NCBI RefSeq assembly: GCF_963675985.1
Contig: NZ_OY780958.1
Span: forward strand, 2,046,001-2,110,000
Length of the DNA stretch: 64,000 nucleotides
Reading direction: 5' to 3'
Source: an uncultured Roseibium sp.
Lineage (GTDB): Bacteria > Pseudomonadota > Alphaproteobacteria > Rhizobiales > Stappiaceae
In this document: positions 26,551 to 35,746 of the stretch, one piece after another
How the letters are laid out: each line of letters opens with the position of its first letter
Numbering within the stretch: the first letter of the stretch is position 1
The notes under the pieces: generated by a model
What the model was told of the DNA's origin: nothing
Database searches by the model: none
The model's input: the letters and a program-made list of their open reading frames with translations, nothing else
Program-made: the position numbers and the translations under genes

Positions 26551-28203
26551 ATGACCCGCGCAGCAGATCGGCTCGTAGAAACCATTCGCGCCCACGGGCT
26601 GGATCGTATCTTCTGCGTGCCGGGTGAGAGCTACCTGTCGCTTCTCGACGCGCTTCACGGCTCGGAAATCGACCTCGTCATCTGCCGCCACGAAGGCGGC
26701 GCCGGGTTCATGGCGGTGGCCGATGCGAAGATGACTGGCCGGGCCGGTCTTGCCGTCGTCAGCCGGGGACCGGGCGCAACGAACGCGTCTATCGCCGTCC
26801 ACCTTGCGCAACAAGACGCAGTTCCGCTTGTCCTTCTCGTTGGTCAGGTCGCCCGTTTCGAGCGCGGCCGCGGCGCTTTCCAGGAAGTGGACTACCAGCA
26901 GATGTTCGGCGGCATGGCCAAGGGCATCTGGGAAGTGACGGAAGCCGAGCGCCTTTCGGAAACCTTCGCCCGGGCGGTCCATGTGGCCGAAAGCGGGACA
27001 CCCGGACCTGTGATCCTGGCCATGCCGGAAGACATGCTGGGGGACACGGTCTCGGACCCCACAGTTCCAATTCTTCCGGTCGCTCGGACGTCCGCCTCGC
27101 AGGAGGACGCCCGCAAGGCGGCAGACCTGCTGGAAAAGGCGGAACGCCCGCTGCTTATCGCCGGTGGCCAGCTTAACACACCCCACGGCCGTGCGGCCCT
27201 GCGCAAAGCTGCCGAGGCCCATGGCATTCCGGTCGGTTTAACTTTCAAGTATCAGCATATCTTCGACAATTCCCATCCGCTCTATGCCGGCCATCTCGGC
27301 TTCAAGATCCCGCCGATGCAGGTCAGGGAAATGCAGAAGGCGGATCTGGTCATTGCCGTCGGCACGCGGCTCGGGGATACGCCGACGCAGGGGTTCCGGT
27401 TGCCCAAGGCGCCGGTTCCCGAACAGCCGCTGATCCATGTCTATCCGGATGCGGATGCCATCGGCCGGGTGTTCCGAACCGATCTCGGCATAGCAGCCGA
27501 CCCGGCCTCTTTCCTCGAGACGTTGGCAACGCTCAACCAGAAAATTCCCGAAACGAGGAAAGCCTGGGCAGGCACCCTCAACACGGTTGCCGGAAAGCTA
27601 GCCGATCAGGCTCCGAAGGACTGGGACGACGGGATCGATTTTGGTGCTGTTGTCATCGCCCTGGCCGACAAGGCGCCGAAAGACAGCATCGTCATCACCG
27701 ATTCCGGCAATTTTTCCAGCTGGGTGCACTGCCACTGGCCCTGGGACGGCACCCAGACGGCCATCGGCGCGGTTGGCGGTGCCATGGGCCTGGCGGTTCC
27801 GGCCGCCGTTGCAGCTTGCCTCCGGCATCCGGACAAACGGGTCATCGCTTACGTCGGCGACGGTGGCGTGATGATGACCGGAAACGAGCTGGCGACAGCG
27901 TTGTCGGTCGGTGCAAAGCCCGTGATCGTGGTTTCCAACAACGCCACCTACGGCACGATCCGCCTGCATCAGGAAAAAGGGTTTCCCGGCCGGGTTTCCG
28001 GCACGGGCCTGACCAATCCGGACTTCGCGGCCTGGGGCCGCGCGTTCGGCGCGTTGGGCATCACGGTTTCCAAAGGCGATGATGTTCCTTCCAAGATCGC
28101 GGAAGCGCTGGCGCACGACGGTCCTGTGGTGATCCAGGTGAATTCAAGCACCGAGGCCATCTCCGCCTATATCTCCATTTCCCAGATCAGGGCCAAGGCA
28201 TGA
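26551..28203 (+). CDS. Thiamine pyrophosphate-dependent enzyme, acetolactate synthase-like
   Basis: 550 residues from ATG 26551, chosen for GGGGGGAG nine bases upstream; the longer frame would run through the operator. The three-domain ALS/POX fold is evident. The N-terminal Pyr domain has the catalytic Glu (ICRHEGGAGFMAVADAK) and GQVARFERGRGAFQEVD. The central domain runs about residues 185-330. The C-terminal PP domain has the ThDP motif GDGGVMMTGNEL ending in SNNATYG. Such proteins are often labelled acetolactate synthase, but the neighbourhood (acid importer, ADP-forming CoA ligase) suggests a decarboxylase or lyase for a 2-oxo acid or acyl-CoA. The stop overlaps the next start (ATGA), so the two are coupled. 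Confidence 0.9.
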   Translation: MTRAADRLVETIRAHGLDRIFCVPGESYLSLLDALHGSEIDLVICRHEGGAGFMAVADAKMTGRAGLAVVSRGPGATNASIAVHLAQQDAVPLVLLVGQVARFERGRGAFQEVDYQQMFGGMAKGIWEVTEAERLSETFARAVHVAESGTPGPVILAMPEDMLGDTVSDPTVPILPVARTSASQEDARKAADLLEKAERPLLIAGGQLNTPHGRAALRKAAEAHGIPVGLTFKYQHIFDNSHPLYAGHLGFKIPPMQVREMQKADLVIAVGTRLGDTPTQGFRLPKAPVPEQPLIHVYPDADAIGRVFRTDLGIAADPASFLETLATLNQKIPETRKAWAGTLNTVAGKLADQAPKDWDDGIDFGAVVIALADKAPKDSIVITDSGNFSSWVHCHWPWDGTQTAIGAVGGAMGLAVPAAVAACLRHPDKRVIAYVGDGGVMMTGNELATALSVGAKPVIVVSNNATYGTIRLHQEKGFPGRVSGTGLTNPDFAAWGRAFGALGITVSKGDDVPSKIAEALAHDGPVVIQVNSSTEAISAYISISQIRAKA

Positions 28204-30281
28204 CCACACTCGACGATCTGCTCAATCCGCAATCGGTGGCAATCGTCGGGGCCTCGGACGACCCGAAGCGGATCGGCGGCCGTCCGATTGCCTACATGAA
28301 AGATGCAGGCTTTGCCGGGCGGCTCATTCCCGTCAATCCGAAACGGGATACGATCCAGGGTCTGCCGGCTGCCCCGAACCTTGCCGATATCGATGGCACC
28401 ATCGATTTCGCGCTGATCGCCCTACCCGCGCCGCTGGTTGCAGACGCAGTCAAGGAAGCGCGCGCCAAGGGCGCGAAGACATGCTTGATCTTCAGTTCCG
28501 GGTTCCGGGAGACCGGAGCGGAAGGCGCGGCGCTTGAGGATGACCTGATCCGTACGGCGCACGACGTCGGTATTCGGATGATCGGACCCAATTGCCTCGG
28601 CGCCTTCAACGCGTTCTCCGGTTTCCTGCCGTGCTTTTCTTCAACGCTCGACCGAGGTGCTCCAGCCCCCGGCCCGCTTGCGATTGCCAGCCAGTCCGGC
28701 GCCTATGGCAGCCACATCTATTTCCTGGCTCGCCAGCGCGGCCTCGGCACCGGCTACTTCCTGACGACGGGCAATGAAGGCGACGTCCAGGTCGCCGAAG
28801 TCATCAAGCTGATGGCGGAAAAGGACGACGTCCGCACCATCCTGGCCTATGCGGAAGGCATCAAGAACGGCCCTGTCCTGATCGACGCGCTGGAAACGGC
28901 ACGGGCGGCGAAAAAGGCGGTCATCTTCATGAAGGTCGGCCGGTCCGACGTCGGCGCGGCGGCTGCCGCATCCCACACCGCATCCCTTGCAGGCGAAGAC
29001 GCGGTCTTCGACGCGGTGATCCGGCAATATGGCGCGGTCCGGGCGAAGACGACGGAGGAAATGATCGACATCGCCTATGCCGCGCAGCCGGGGATATATC
29101 CGACAGGTCGGAACCTCGGGGTGGTGACGATTTCCGGCGGTGCGGGTGTCCTGATCGCCGACGATGCCGCCGACTACGGCCTGGACGTCTCTCCCATGCC
29201 GGAGGATGCGCAGGCGGAGATGAAGGCGCTCCTGCCTTTCGCCGCACCGCGCAATCCGGTCGACGTTACGGCTCAGGCCTTCAACGACCTGTCGCTGATT
29301 TCCGCCTTCCTCAAAAAGATGATCGAACGCGGCGGCTACGACGCCATCCTGGCCTTCTGGACCTCCGTCGCCGGCTCGAAAATGATTGCCGGTGCCCTGC
29401 AGGACGCCATGCGCGCCGGCCTGGCCGACAATCCGGATGTGCTTATCGTGCAGTCGATCCTGGCGGATCCGGAGATCGTGACAAGTTACGAAAACCAGGG
29501 CTATCCGGTCTTCGAGGATCCGACCCGCGCGATTGCCGCGATTGCCGCGCTGGCCCGGCTCGGCGAAGCCTTTGCGCGCGAAAAAGGTGATCCCGTCTCC
29601 CTGCCTCCTCCTCTCGACCTGCCGAAGACGGCGCTCGGCGAGCGGGAAGCCAAGGAAATCCTCGCAGGCTTCGGATTGCCGGTCATCACCGATACGCTGT
29701 TGCGCGACGAAGCCGCGGCAAGCGCCTATGCCCAGCGCAGTACCGGCACCTATGCGCTCAAGATCGCGTCGCCGGATATCGCCCACAAGACCGATGTGGG
29801 CGGTGTGGCCCTGAACATCCCGGCGGACGATGTTCCGAGAACCTATTCCCGGATTATGAAAACGGTCGGAAAGGCGGTTCCGTCGGCACGACTCGACGGG
29901 GTGATTGTCTCGGAAATGGCGCCGGAGGGCATCGACTGCATTCTGGGCGGAAAGATCGATCCGGCGTTCGGTCCGGTGGTCATGTTCGGCCTCGGCGGCG
30001 TCTTCACCGAAGTCTTTTCCGACGTCGCCTTCCGCCACGCGCCGGTCTCACAGGCAATGGCTCTGGAGATGATCGAGGAACTGGATGCGGTCGCGCTTCT
30101 GAATGGCGTGAGAGGCGCACCGGCTTGCGACAAGACCGGACTGGCCGATGCCATCCAGAAGTTCTCTGTGTTCCTGGCGGCCCATGCGGACCGGATTGAC
30201 AGCGCGGAAATCAATCCGCTACGAGCCTATCCGGAGCGTTGCCTGGGCCTCGATGCGCTGATCGTTCCGCGCAAGGGATGA
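28200..30281 (+). CDS. ADP-forming acyl-CoA synthetase
   Basis: 693 residues. The N-terminal CoA-binding domain starts SVAIVGASDDPKRIGGRP. The succinyl-CoA-synthetase-like domains include MIGPNCLGAFN, ASQSGAYGSHIYFLARQ and ASHTASLAGEDAVFDAV, the last carrying the His likely to be phosphorylated. An ATP-grasp domain occupies the last 220 residues (ALKIASPDIAHKTDVGGVAL, GPVVMFGLGGVFTEV, SAEINPLRAYP). This is the single-chain alpha-beta fusion. It converts a carboxylic acid, ATP and CoA to acyl-CoA, ADP and phosphate. Translational coupling to the TPP enzyme suggests consecutive steps on the acid imported by the TRAP system; the substrate is unknown. Confidence 0.92.
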   Translation: MTTLDDLLNPQSVAIVGASDDPKRIGGRPIAYMKDAGFAGRLIPVNPKRDTIQGLPAAPNLADIDGTIDFALIALPAPLVADAVKEARAKGAKTCLIFSSGFRETGAEGAALEDDLIRTAHDVGIRMIGPNCLGAFNAFSGFLPCFSSTLDRGAPAPGPLAIASQSGAYGSHIYFLARQRGLGTGYFLTTGNEGDVQVAEVIKLMAEKDDVRTILAYAEGIKNGPVLIDALETARAAKKAVIFMKVGRSDVGAAAAASHTASLAGEDAVFDAVIRQYGAVRAKTTEEMIDIAYAAQPGIYPTGRNLGVVTISGGAGVLIADDAADYGLDVSPMPEDAQAEMKALLPFAAPRNPVDVTAQAFNDLSLISAFLKKMIERGGYDAILAFWTSVAGSKMIAGALQDAMRAGLADNPDVLIVQSILADPEIVTSYENQGYPVFEDPTRAIAAIAALARLGEAFAREKGDPVSLPPPLDLPKTALGEREAKEILAGFGLPVITDTLLRDEAAASAYAQRSTGTYALKIASPDIAHKTDVGGVALNIPADDVPRTYSRIMKTVGKAVPSARLDGVIVSEMAPEGIDCILGGKIDPAFGPVVMFGLGGVFTEVFSDVAFRHAPVSQAMALEMIEELDAVALLNGVRGAPACDKTGLADAIQKFSVFLAAHADRIDSAEINPLRAYPERCLGLDALIVPRKG

Positions 30282-30290
30282 CCCCAACAA

Positions 30291-31079
30291 TCAGACTGCC
30301 GTCAGGCCACCATCGATGGACACCGCTTGGCCGGTCATGAAGCTGTTTTCCGGGCTGCAGATCCACAGCATCGCCTGAACGACCTCATCCACTGTCGCCA
30401 CTCGGTGCATCGGGATGCGCTGGGTGATGCGGTCATAGGCCTCTTCCCGGTCCATGCCGTGACGGTCGGCGACTTCGTCGGCCATGTCATCGAAGAGTGG
30501 GGTCACCGCGAAGGACGGGCAGAGCGCGTTGACGCGGATGTTCTTACGCGCGACTTCATCGGCTGCACTTTTCGTCAGGCCGATCACCGCGTGTTTGGAG
30601 GCGGCATAGGCGGACAGCATGCCCGCACCGACCAGACCGGCCGCCGAGGACACATTGAGGATCGCGCCCTGCCCCGTTTCCTTCATCCAGGGCAGTTGAT
30701 GCTTCATGCAGAGGAACACACCCTTGGTATTGACCGCCATCACCCGGTCGAAGGTTGCCGCATCGATTGAGGGAAGCGGCGCCATTTCATGACCGATCCC
30801 GGCGTTGTTGATGGCGACGTCCAGGGTACCGAACTTCGCCTTGGCCATGGCCATCGCACCGCGGACCTGATCCTCGCTGGTGACATCGACGGTGGCCGTC
30901 AGAACCTTGCTGCCGGCTTCGGCAAACGACCGGCTTTTTTCCGCCAGCGCTTCGCTTGCCTTGTCCCAAAGAATGAGGTTGGCGCCTTCTTCGGCGAACC
31001 GTTCCGCCGCCCGTGCGCCGAAACCGCTTGCGGCTCCGGTGATCAGGACAGTCTGTCCCTCGAATTGTCTCTCAGCCAT
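30291..31079 (-). CDS. SDR-family oxidoreductase
   Basis: 262 residues, classical short-chain dehydrogenase. Cofactor motif TGAASGFGARAAERF, NNAGIG at about residue 90, catalytic Ser in ILNVSSAAGLVGAG, and Tyr/Lys in SAYAASKHAVIGLTKS. An acidic residue after the second strand (LILWDKASE) suggests NAD rather than NADP. It is the last gene of the minus-strand catabolic operon, overlapping the kinase-like gene by 8 bases and facing the convergent ADP-forming ligase gene. It probably oxidises a hydroxyacyl-CoA or alcohol intermediate. Confidence 0.92.
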   Translation of the reverse strand: MAERQFEGQTVLITGAASGFGARAAERFAEEGANLILWDKASEALAEKSRSFAEAGSKVLTATVDVTSEDQVRGAMAMAKAKFGTLDVAINNAGIGHEMAPLPSIDAATFDRVMAVNTKGVFLCMKHQLPWMKETGQGAILNVSSAAGLVGAGMLSAYAASKHAVIGLTKSAADEVARKNIRVNALCPSFAVTPLFDDMADEVADRHGMDREEAYDRITQRIPMHRVATVDEVVQAMLWICSPENSFMTGQAVSIDGGLTAV

Positions 31080-32103
31080 CCTGTACCGCCTTCAATCCAC
31101 CTGCTGCATAGAAGGGAACAAATTCGCCCATTTTAAGCCCGCGTTCCGGGTTGGAGGCATTGCCGTCGAGGGCGCGTTTCTTCACCCCTTGCAGGATGGC
31201 TCCCATACGAAAGAAGCAGAAGGCAACGAAGAAGTTGAAATTCGGGATACCGGACAGGTTGCGGCGCTCGCAATAACGGGCGATGTACTCTTCCTCGGTC
31301 GGTATCCCCAGCGCAGTGCGGTCCAGACCGGCAAGCCCCCTTCCCTCGGCACCGACCGGCATGCGCCATTGCATGATCTGGTAAGCCAGATCGGCGATCG
31401 GATGACCGAGCGTCGACAGTTCCCAGTCAAGAACGGCGGCCACCCGTGGCCGGTCGCTTTCGAAGATCATGTTGTCGATGCGGTAGTCGCCGTGGACCAG
31501 CGTGCGCTGTCCGTCGTCAAGATGAAGGTTGTCGTTCAGCCAGGAAATCAGCGCATCCATATCGGCGATGGTTTCCGTTTCCGAGGCCCGATACTGCTTT
31601 GTCCAGCGGTCGATCTGCCGGGCGACATAGGCCCCCGGAGCACCGAAATCCGACAGCCCCACGGCGTCCAGATCGACACTGTGCAGGGCCGCCAGCACCC
31701 GGTTCATCTCGTCGAAGATCGCAGCCCGATCTTCGTTGGTGTGACCCGGCAGGCTTGGATCGTCGAAATGACGGCCGTGCACATGCTCCATCACATAAAA
31801 CATGGTGCCGATGATGTTGTCGTCCTCGCATAGAAGCAGCATATCCGCGACCGGGACATCGGTTCCCGTCAGCGCCTTCTGCACCCGAAACTCCCGGTCG
31901 ATGGCGTGCGCCGACTTCAGCAGGACGCCCGGTGGCTTTCGGCGCAGAACATAGGTCTTTTCCGGCGTCGTCAGCCGGAAGGTGGGATTGGACTGACCGA
32001 AGGCGAATTTCTCTGCCTTCAGCGGTCCCTCGAACCCCGGCAAACAATCCTTCAGATAGCTTTCCACGGCTGCCGTATCGAGATGCTGGGCATTGTGTTC
32101 CAA
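31072..32103 (-). CDS. APH-type phosphotransferase, acyl-CoA catabolism type
   Basis: 343 residues with the aminoglycoside-phosphotransferase-like kinase fold: a Gly-rich start (FGQSNPTFRLTTPEKTYVLRR), the catalytic loop LVHGDYRIDNMIFE and the metal-binding AVLDWELSTLGHP. This subgroup co-occurs with acyl-CoA dehydrogenases; the human ACAD10/ACAD11 proteins fuse the two and act on 4-hydroxy acids by phosphorylating the 4-hydroxyacyl-CoA. Here the kinase and acyl-CoA dehydrogenase genes lie in one operon, separated only by a phosphatase-like gene. I therefore infer a role with hydroxylated fatty or side-chain acids. Confidence 0.88.
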   Translation of the reverse strand: MEHNAQHLDTAAVESYLKDCLPGFEGPLKAEKFAFGQSNPTFRLTTPEKTYVLRRKPPGVLLKSAHAIDREFRVQKALTGTDVPVADMLLLCEDDNIIGTMFYVMEHVHGRHFDDPSLPGHTNEDRAAIFDEMNRVLAALHSVDLDAVGLSDFGAPGAYVARQIDRWTKQYRASETETIADMDALISWLNDNLHLDDGQRTLVHGDYRIDNMIFESDRPRVAAVLDWELSTLGHPIADLAYQIMQWRMPVGAEGRGLAGLDRTALGIPTEEEYIARYCERRNLSGIPNFNFFVAFCFFRMGAILQGVKKRALDGNASNPERGLKMGEFVPFYAAGGLKAVQDG

Positions 32104-32132
32104 GGCTCCCCTCTCCCTGGTGCAATTGCTAC

Positions 32133-32795
32133 CTAGCTATATGTCCGCTGCGCGACCCGGTCGAGCCGGTCGAGGTGCGGCGTTTCGTTGAAACTGTGCA
32201 GGTAGAAGACCCGTTCGTTGAAGATGAACCGGGTTATGGATGTGTTCTTCACCTGCATGTTGAATTCGACACGCGAATCCAACGGCATGCACAAAGCGGC
32301 ACCCAGAATTTCGGCAATCGGTCCTCCTGACGTCACCGCCAGAACCCGCTTCGCTCCCGGCCGACATGTTTTTCGGCGGGCATCTTCGACGCGCGACGCA
32401 AATTCCGAAAACATTTCGGGTGGATTGTCGATTTCGTCACGCTGCCAGGCCGCCAGGGTTTGCCGGAGCGCCTGGAAATGCGCCTTTTGATCCTTGTGCA
32501 GATGTTCCGGCGCCTGTCCGCCGTGATGGGCGTTCAACAGGCCAGAAAAGTCGTACTCGTTGAACCCGGGATATTCCTCGGTTTCCGGCAGATCGCCGAA
32601 GGCCTTGCGGATGCCGTCCAGGGTTTCCTTGTGGCGACGCATGCTGCCGGTCGCCAGCCGGTCCGGAACCAGGCCATAATCGGCGAGCAATTCACCGAGC
32701 CAAGCCGACTGCGTGTGACCGAGATCGGACAGGAGGTCGTAATTCTCGGCCCCGAAAGATGCCTGGGCATGGCGGATCAAAATCAGTTCTTGCAT
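32133..32795 (-). CDS. Histidine phosphatase family protein
   Basis: 220 residues, branch of the phosphoglycerate-mutase-like superfamily. The phospho-accepting His is in LILIRHAQASFG (RHAQ variant of RHGE), and a second His is probable in the VTSGGPIAEILG region or nearby. It sits between the APH-type kinase and acyl-CoA dehydrogenase genes. Such phosphatases recur beside this kinase in lipid-catabolic operons and may remove or control the phosphoryl group. The precise role is unknown. Confidence 0.85.
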   Translation of the reverse strand: MQELILIRHAQASFGAENYDLLSDLGHTQSAWLGELLADYGLVPDRLATGSMRRHKETLDGIRKAFGDLPETEEYPGFNEYDFSGLLNAHHGGQAPEHLHKDQKAHFQALRQTLAAWQRDEIDNPPEMFSEFASRVEDARRKTCRPGAKRVLAVTSGGPIAEILGAALCMPLDSRVEFNMQVKNTSITRFIFNERVFYLHSFNETPHLDRLDRVAQRTYS

Positions 32796-32801
32796 GTAAT
32801 A

Positions 32802-34037
32802 TCAGCGCTTTTCGTTTGTGTATTTGCGCAGCTCCGCGCGGGCGATCTGGCGCCGGTGTACCGCATCGGGCCCATCCGCAAAACGCAGGGTGCGCAGATT
32901 GGTCCACATGGACGCCAGCGGATAATCCTGACTGATACCGGCACCGCCGTGGATCTGCATGGCTTCGTCGACCACCTTGGTCGCCATCAGCGGCGCGACA
33001 ACCTTGATCTTGGAAATCCACGGCTGGGCGGCGCGCACGCCTTGCGTATCCATCATCCAGGCGGCCTTGAGGCACAACAGCCGCGCCATCTCGATTTCCA
33101 TGCGCGCGTTGGCGATGATGTCGTGGTTGGCGCCGAGATCGGCCAGCGGCCGCTTGAAGGCGGTCCGGGAGAGCGCCCGCTTGCACATCATCTCAAGGGC
33201 GCGTTCGGCCTGACCGATGGCACGCATGCAGTGATGGATCCGGCCCGGGCCGAGACGTCCCTGCGCGACCTCGAAGCCCCGCCCGCGGCCGAGGATCAGA
33301 TCCTCTTCCGCGACGCGCACGTCGGTGAAGCGGATATGCATGTGGCCGTGAGGGGCATCGTCATGGCCGAAGACTTCCATCGGACGCAGGACCTCGATGC
33401 CCGGCGTGTCGGCGGAGACGACGAACATGGAATGACGCGCATGCTTTTCCGCGTCCGGGTCCGAACAGGTCATGACAATATAGACCTTGCAGCGCGGATC
33501 GCCGGCACCGGACGCCCACCACTTCTCGCCGTTGAGCACCCAGTGATCGCCGTCCTTGACGGCGGACATGGAGATATTGGTCGCATCGGACGAGGCCACG
33601 TCCGGTTCAGTCATCAGATAGGCGGAGCGGATCTCGCCTTCGAGCAACTGCTTCAGCCACTTCTCCTTGTGCGCGGGCGAACCATAACGCTCGAAGACCT
33701 CCATGTTGCCGGTGTCCGGCGCCGAACAGTTGAAGATTTCGGCAGCCAGGCGGACCTTGCCCATCTCTTCCGCCAGATAGGCGTATTCCACGGTGCTCAA
33801 CCCGTAGCCCTTCTCAGAGTCCGTCAGCCAGAAATTCCACAGGCCGCGTTCGCGCGCCTTGGCCTTCAAGGTGGTGAGGATTTCAAGCTGGCGCTCCGTC
33901 AGCGCGAAACGTCCGCCGCCGAAGGCCTTTCCGACTTCCGCATGATATTCCGCGTCGAGTGGCGCGATGTCCTCCTCGATCATCTTGCGCACCGCTTCAA
34001 TCAACGGCTTGACCCGTTCCGTGACGCCCAGATCCAT
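32802..34037 (-). CDS. Acyl-CoA dehydrogenase family protein
   Basis: 411 residues, complete FAD-dependent ACAD fold. The active-site region reads AYLMTEPDVASSDATNI followed by VLNGEKWWASGAGDPRC. The C-terminal helical domain includes QIHGGAGISQDYPLASMW and the LRFADGPDAVHRRQIAR tail characteristic of the ACAD10/11-like subgroup. It forms the alpha,beta double bond of an acyl-CoA. It is encoded with an APH-type kinase, the same partnership fused in animal ACAD10/11. Confidence 0.92.
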   Translation of the reverse strand: MDLGVTERVKPLIEAVRKMIEEDIAPLDAEYHAEVGKAFGGGRFALTERQLEILTTLKAKARERGLWNFWLTDSEKGYGLSTVEYAYLAEEMGKVRLAAEIFNCSAPDTGNMEVFERYGSPAHKEKWLKQLLEGEIRSAYLMTEPDVASSDATNISMSAVKDGDHWVLNGEKWWASGAGDPRCKVYIVMTCSDPDAEKHARHSMFVVSADTPGIEVLRPMEVFGHDDAPHGHMHIRFTDVRVAEEDLILGRGRGFEVAQGRLGPGRIHHCMRAIGQAERALEMMCKRALSRTAFKRPLADLGANHDIIANARMEIEMARLLCLKAAWMMDTQGVRAAQPWISKIKVVAPLMATKVVDEAMQIHGGAGISQDYPLASMWTNLRTLRFADGPDAVHRRQIARAELRKYTNEKR

Positions 34038-34060
34038 GATGTCCTCCCAGACTGGTATTT

Positions 34061-35041
34061 TTATTCGGCGCAGATCCTTTGTCTGGCCGCGTGATATTCC
34101 GCCTCGATCCGCGCCACCAGCCCTTCGGCCGGGGTTCGTTCCTTCACCGCGCCGATCCCCTGGCCCGAGCCCCAGATTTCCTTCCAGGCCTTGGCTTTCG
34201 ACGATCCCTTGGAAAAGTCCATGCTGCTGGGGTCGGCGGACGCCAGTGCGTCCGGATCCATCCCGGCATTGCGGATCGAGGGTTTCAGGTAGTTGCCGTG
34301 AATGCCGGTAAAGAGCGACGAATAGACGATGTCCTCCGCACCGCAGTCCACGATCATGTCCTTGTAGGCATCGGGCGCGCGCGCTTCGTCGGTGGAGATG
34401 AAGGGCGAGCCGATGTAGCCGAGATCGGCTCCAAGCGCCTGGGCGGCAAGAAGCGCCTCGCCGGTCGCGATCGATCCCGACAGCAGCAACGGACCGTCAA
34501 ACCACTCGCGGATTTCGCGGATCAGCGCGAACGGCGATTGCGGGCCGGCGTGACCACCGGCGCCGGCGGCAACCGCGATCAGGCCGTCGGCGCCCTTCTC
34601 GATCGCCTTCTTGGCAAAGGTGTTGTTGATGACGTCATGCAGAGCGATACCGCCGCAGGAATGGGCCGCGTCGTTCACCTCCACCCGCGCCCCGAGCGAG
34701 GTGATCCAGATCGGCACCTTCCACTTGGCGCAGATTTCAAGGTCCCGCTGCAGGCGCTCGTTCGACCGGTGCACGATCTGATTGACCGCGAACGGGGCCG
34801 CCGGGCGATCCGGATTGGCCTGGTTGTGCCGGTCCAGTTCTTCCGTGATCTGCTTCAGCCAGCGCTCCAGCTCGACCGGCTCGCCATCGGCTTCACGGGC
34901 ATTCAGTGCCGGGAAGCTGCCGACGATACCGGCCTTGCACTGGGCGATCACCAGCTCCGGTCCGGAAACGATGAACATGGGCGACGCGACCACGGGGATG
35001 CGCAGGCCGGTCAGGACATCCGGGAGACGGGAATTCGCCAT
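34061..35041 (-). CDS. Nitronate monooxygenase-like FMN protein
   Basis: 326 residues, TIM-barrel FMN enzyme of the NMO/2-nitropropane dioxygenase-like family. Motifs: VVASPMFIVSGPELVIAQCK at the N-terminus, the phosphate-binding Gly loop around AAGAGGHAGPQSPFALIREI, and LLLSGSIATGEALLAAQALG with YIGSPFIST. Many members in catabolic clusters are not true nitronate oxidases and may act as enoyl reductases or quinone reductases. In this operon (MaoC hydratase before, acyl-CoA dehydrogenase after) a redox step on an acyl-CoA intermediate is plausible, but the substrate is unproven. Confidence 0.87.
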   Translation of the reverse strand: MANSRLPDVLTGLRIPVVASPMFIVSGPELVIAQCKAGIVGSFPALNAREADGEPVELERWLKQITEELDRHNQANPDRPAAPFAVNQIVHRSNERLQRDLEICAKWKVPIWITSLGARVEVNDAAHSCGGIALHDVINNTFAKKAIEKGADGLIAVAAGAGGHAGPQSPFALIREIREWFDGPLLLSGSIATGEALLAAQALGADLGYIGSPFISTDEARAPDAYKDMIVDCGAEDIVYSSLFTGIHGNYLKPSIRNAGMDPDALASADPSSMDFSKGSSKAKAWKEIWGSGQGIGAVKERTPAEGLVARIEAEYHAARQRICAE

Positions 35042-35062
35042 CGGTTACTCCACAACGGGGTT

Positions 35063-35509
35063 TCAAAAATAGCGGCGGACAAGCCACTCGGCGTAGAGCG
35101 CGGGCTTTTCCTGTCCTTCGATCTCGATCCGGACTTCCCATGTCAGCGTGACGGCATCCGGACCGGTTTCTTCGGCATTGGCCAGGGTCACGTGCCCGCG
35201 GATACGCGAACCGCTCGGCACGGGCGACAGGAAGCGGAGACGGTTTGTGCCATAGTTGACGCTCATCTTACAGTCGTCCGGTATGGGCACCACTTGCGAG
35301 GAGATATTCGACAAGAGCGAAACGGTCAGAAACCCATGGGCAATGGTGCCACCGAACGGCGTTTTCGCGGCACGCTCGGGATCGGTATGGATGAACTGGT
35401 GATCGCCCGTCACATCGGCGAAGGTGTCGATCATCTCCTGGGTGATCGTGATCCAGGGAGACGGAGGATAGGTTGTACCGATCTGGTCGAGATAGTCTCT
35501 TACGCTCAT
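35063..35509 (-). CDS. MaoC-family enoyl-CoA hydratase
   Basis: 148 residues from ATG 35509, chosen for GGAGAG eight bases upstream; the longer frame to 35626 would cover much of the promoter region. A single hotdog domain with the catalytic Asp/His pair FADVTGDHQFIHTDPERAA and the following PFGGTIAHGFLTVSL, as in R-specific enoyl-CoA hydratases. It hydrates an enoyl-CoA produced by the acyl-CoA dehydrogenases. It is the first gene of the minus-strand operon and divergent from the MDR gene across operator copy 2. Confidence 0.9.
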   Translation of the reverse strand: MSVRDYLDQIGTTYPPSPWITITQEMIDTFADVTGDHQFIHTDPERAAKTPFGGTIAHGFLTVSLLSNISSQVVPIPDDCKMSVNYGTNRLRFLSPVPSGSRIRGHVTLANAEETGPDAVTLTWEVRIEIEGQEKPALYAEWLVRRYF

Positions 35510-35686
35510 GTTTTCGTGCTCTCCATGACGGTCCGATTTATGATTGACGGACAGACTAACCCCGATTCCGGGCGCCTCTGCAATTTGTTCGCATAGTGGA
35601 ATAGCGTTTCGAAATTCAACTGACAAGGCTGTCGCAACGTCACCTCCGCTCGGACTGCCCAGCGCATAACAGGATCACATTTTCTA

Positions 35687-35707
35687 TTGCGAAACACTGT
35701 TTCGCAA
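35687..35707. promoter_or_regulatory. Putative IclR operator, copy 2
   Basis: Perfect 8-base inverted repeat TTGCGAAA-CACTG-TTTCGCAA in the divergent region between the MaoC and MDR genes, 40 bases upstream of the MDR start. It repeats the half-site and spacer length of copy 1 at 26490-26508, tying both catabolic blocks to one regulator, probably the IclR protein encoded at 22449. Confidence 0.75.
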
Positions 35708-35746
35708 ACGACAATCCGCTACAACTTGTAAATCAGGAAGGCCGAA

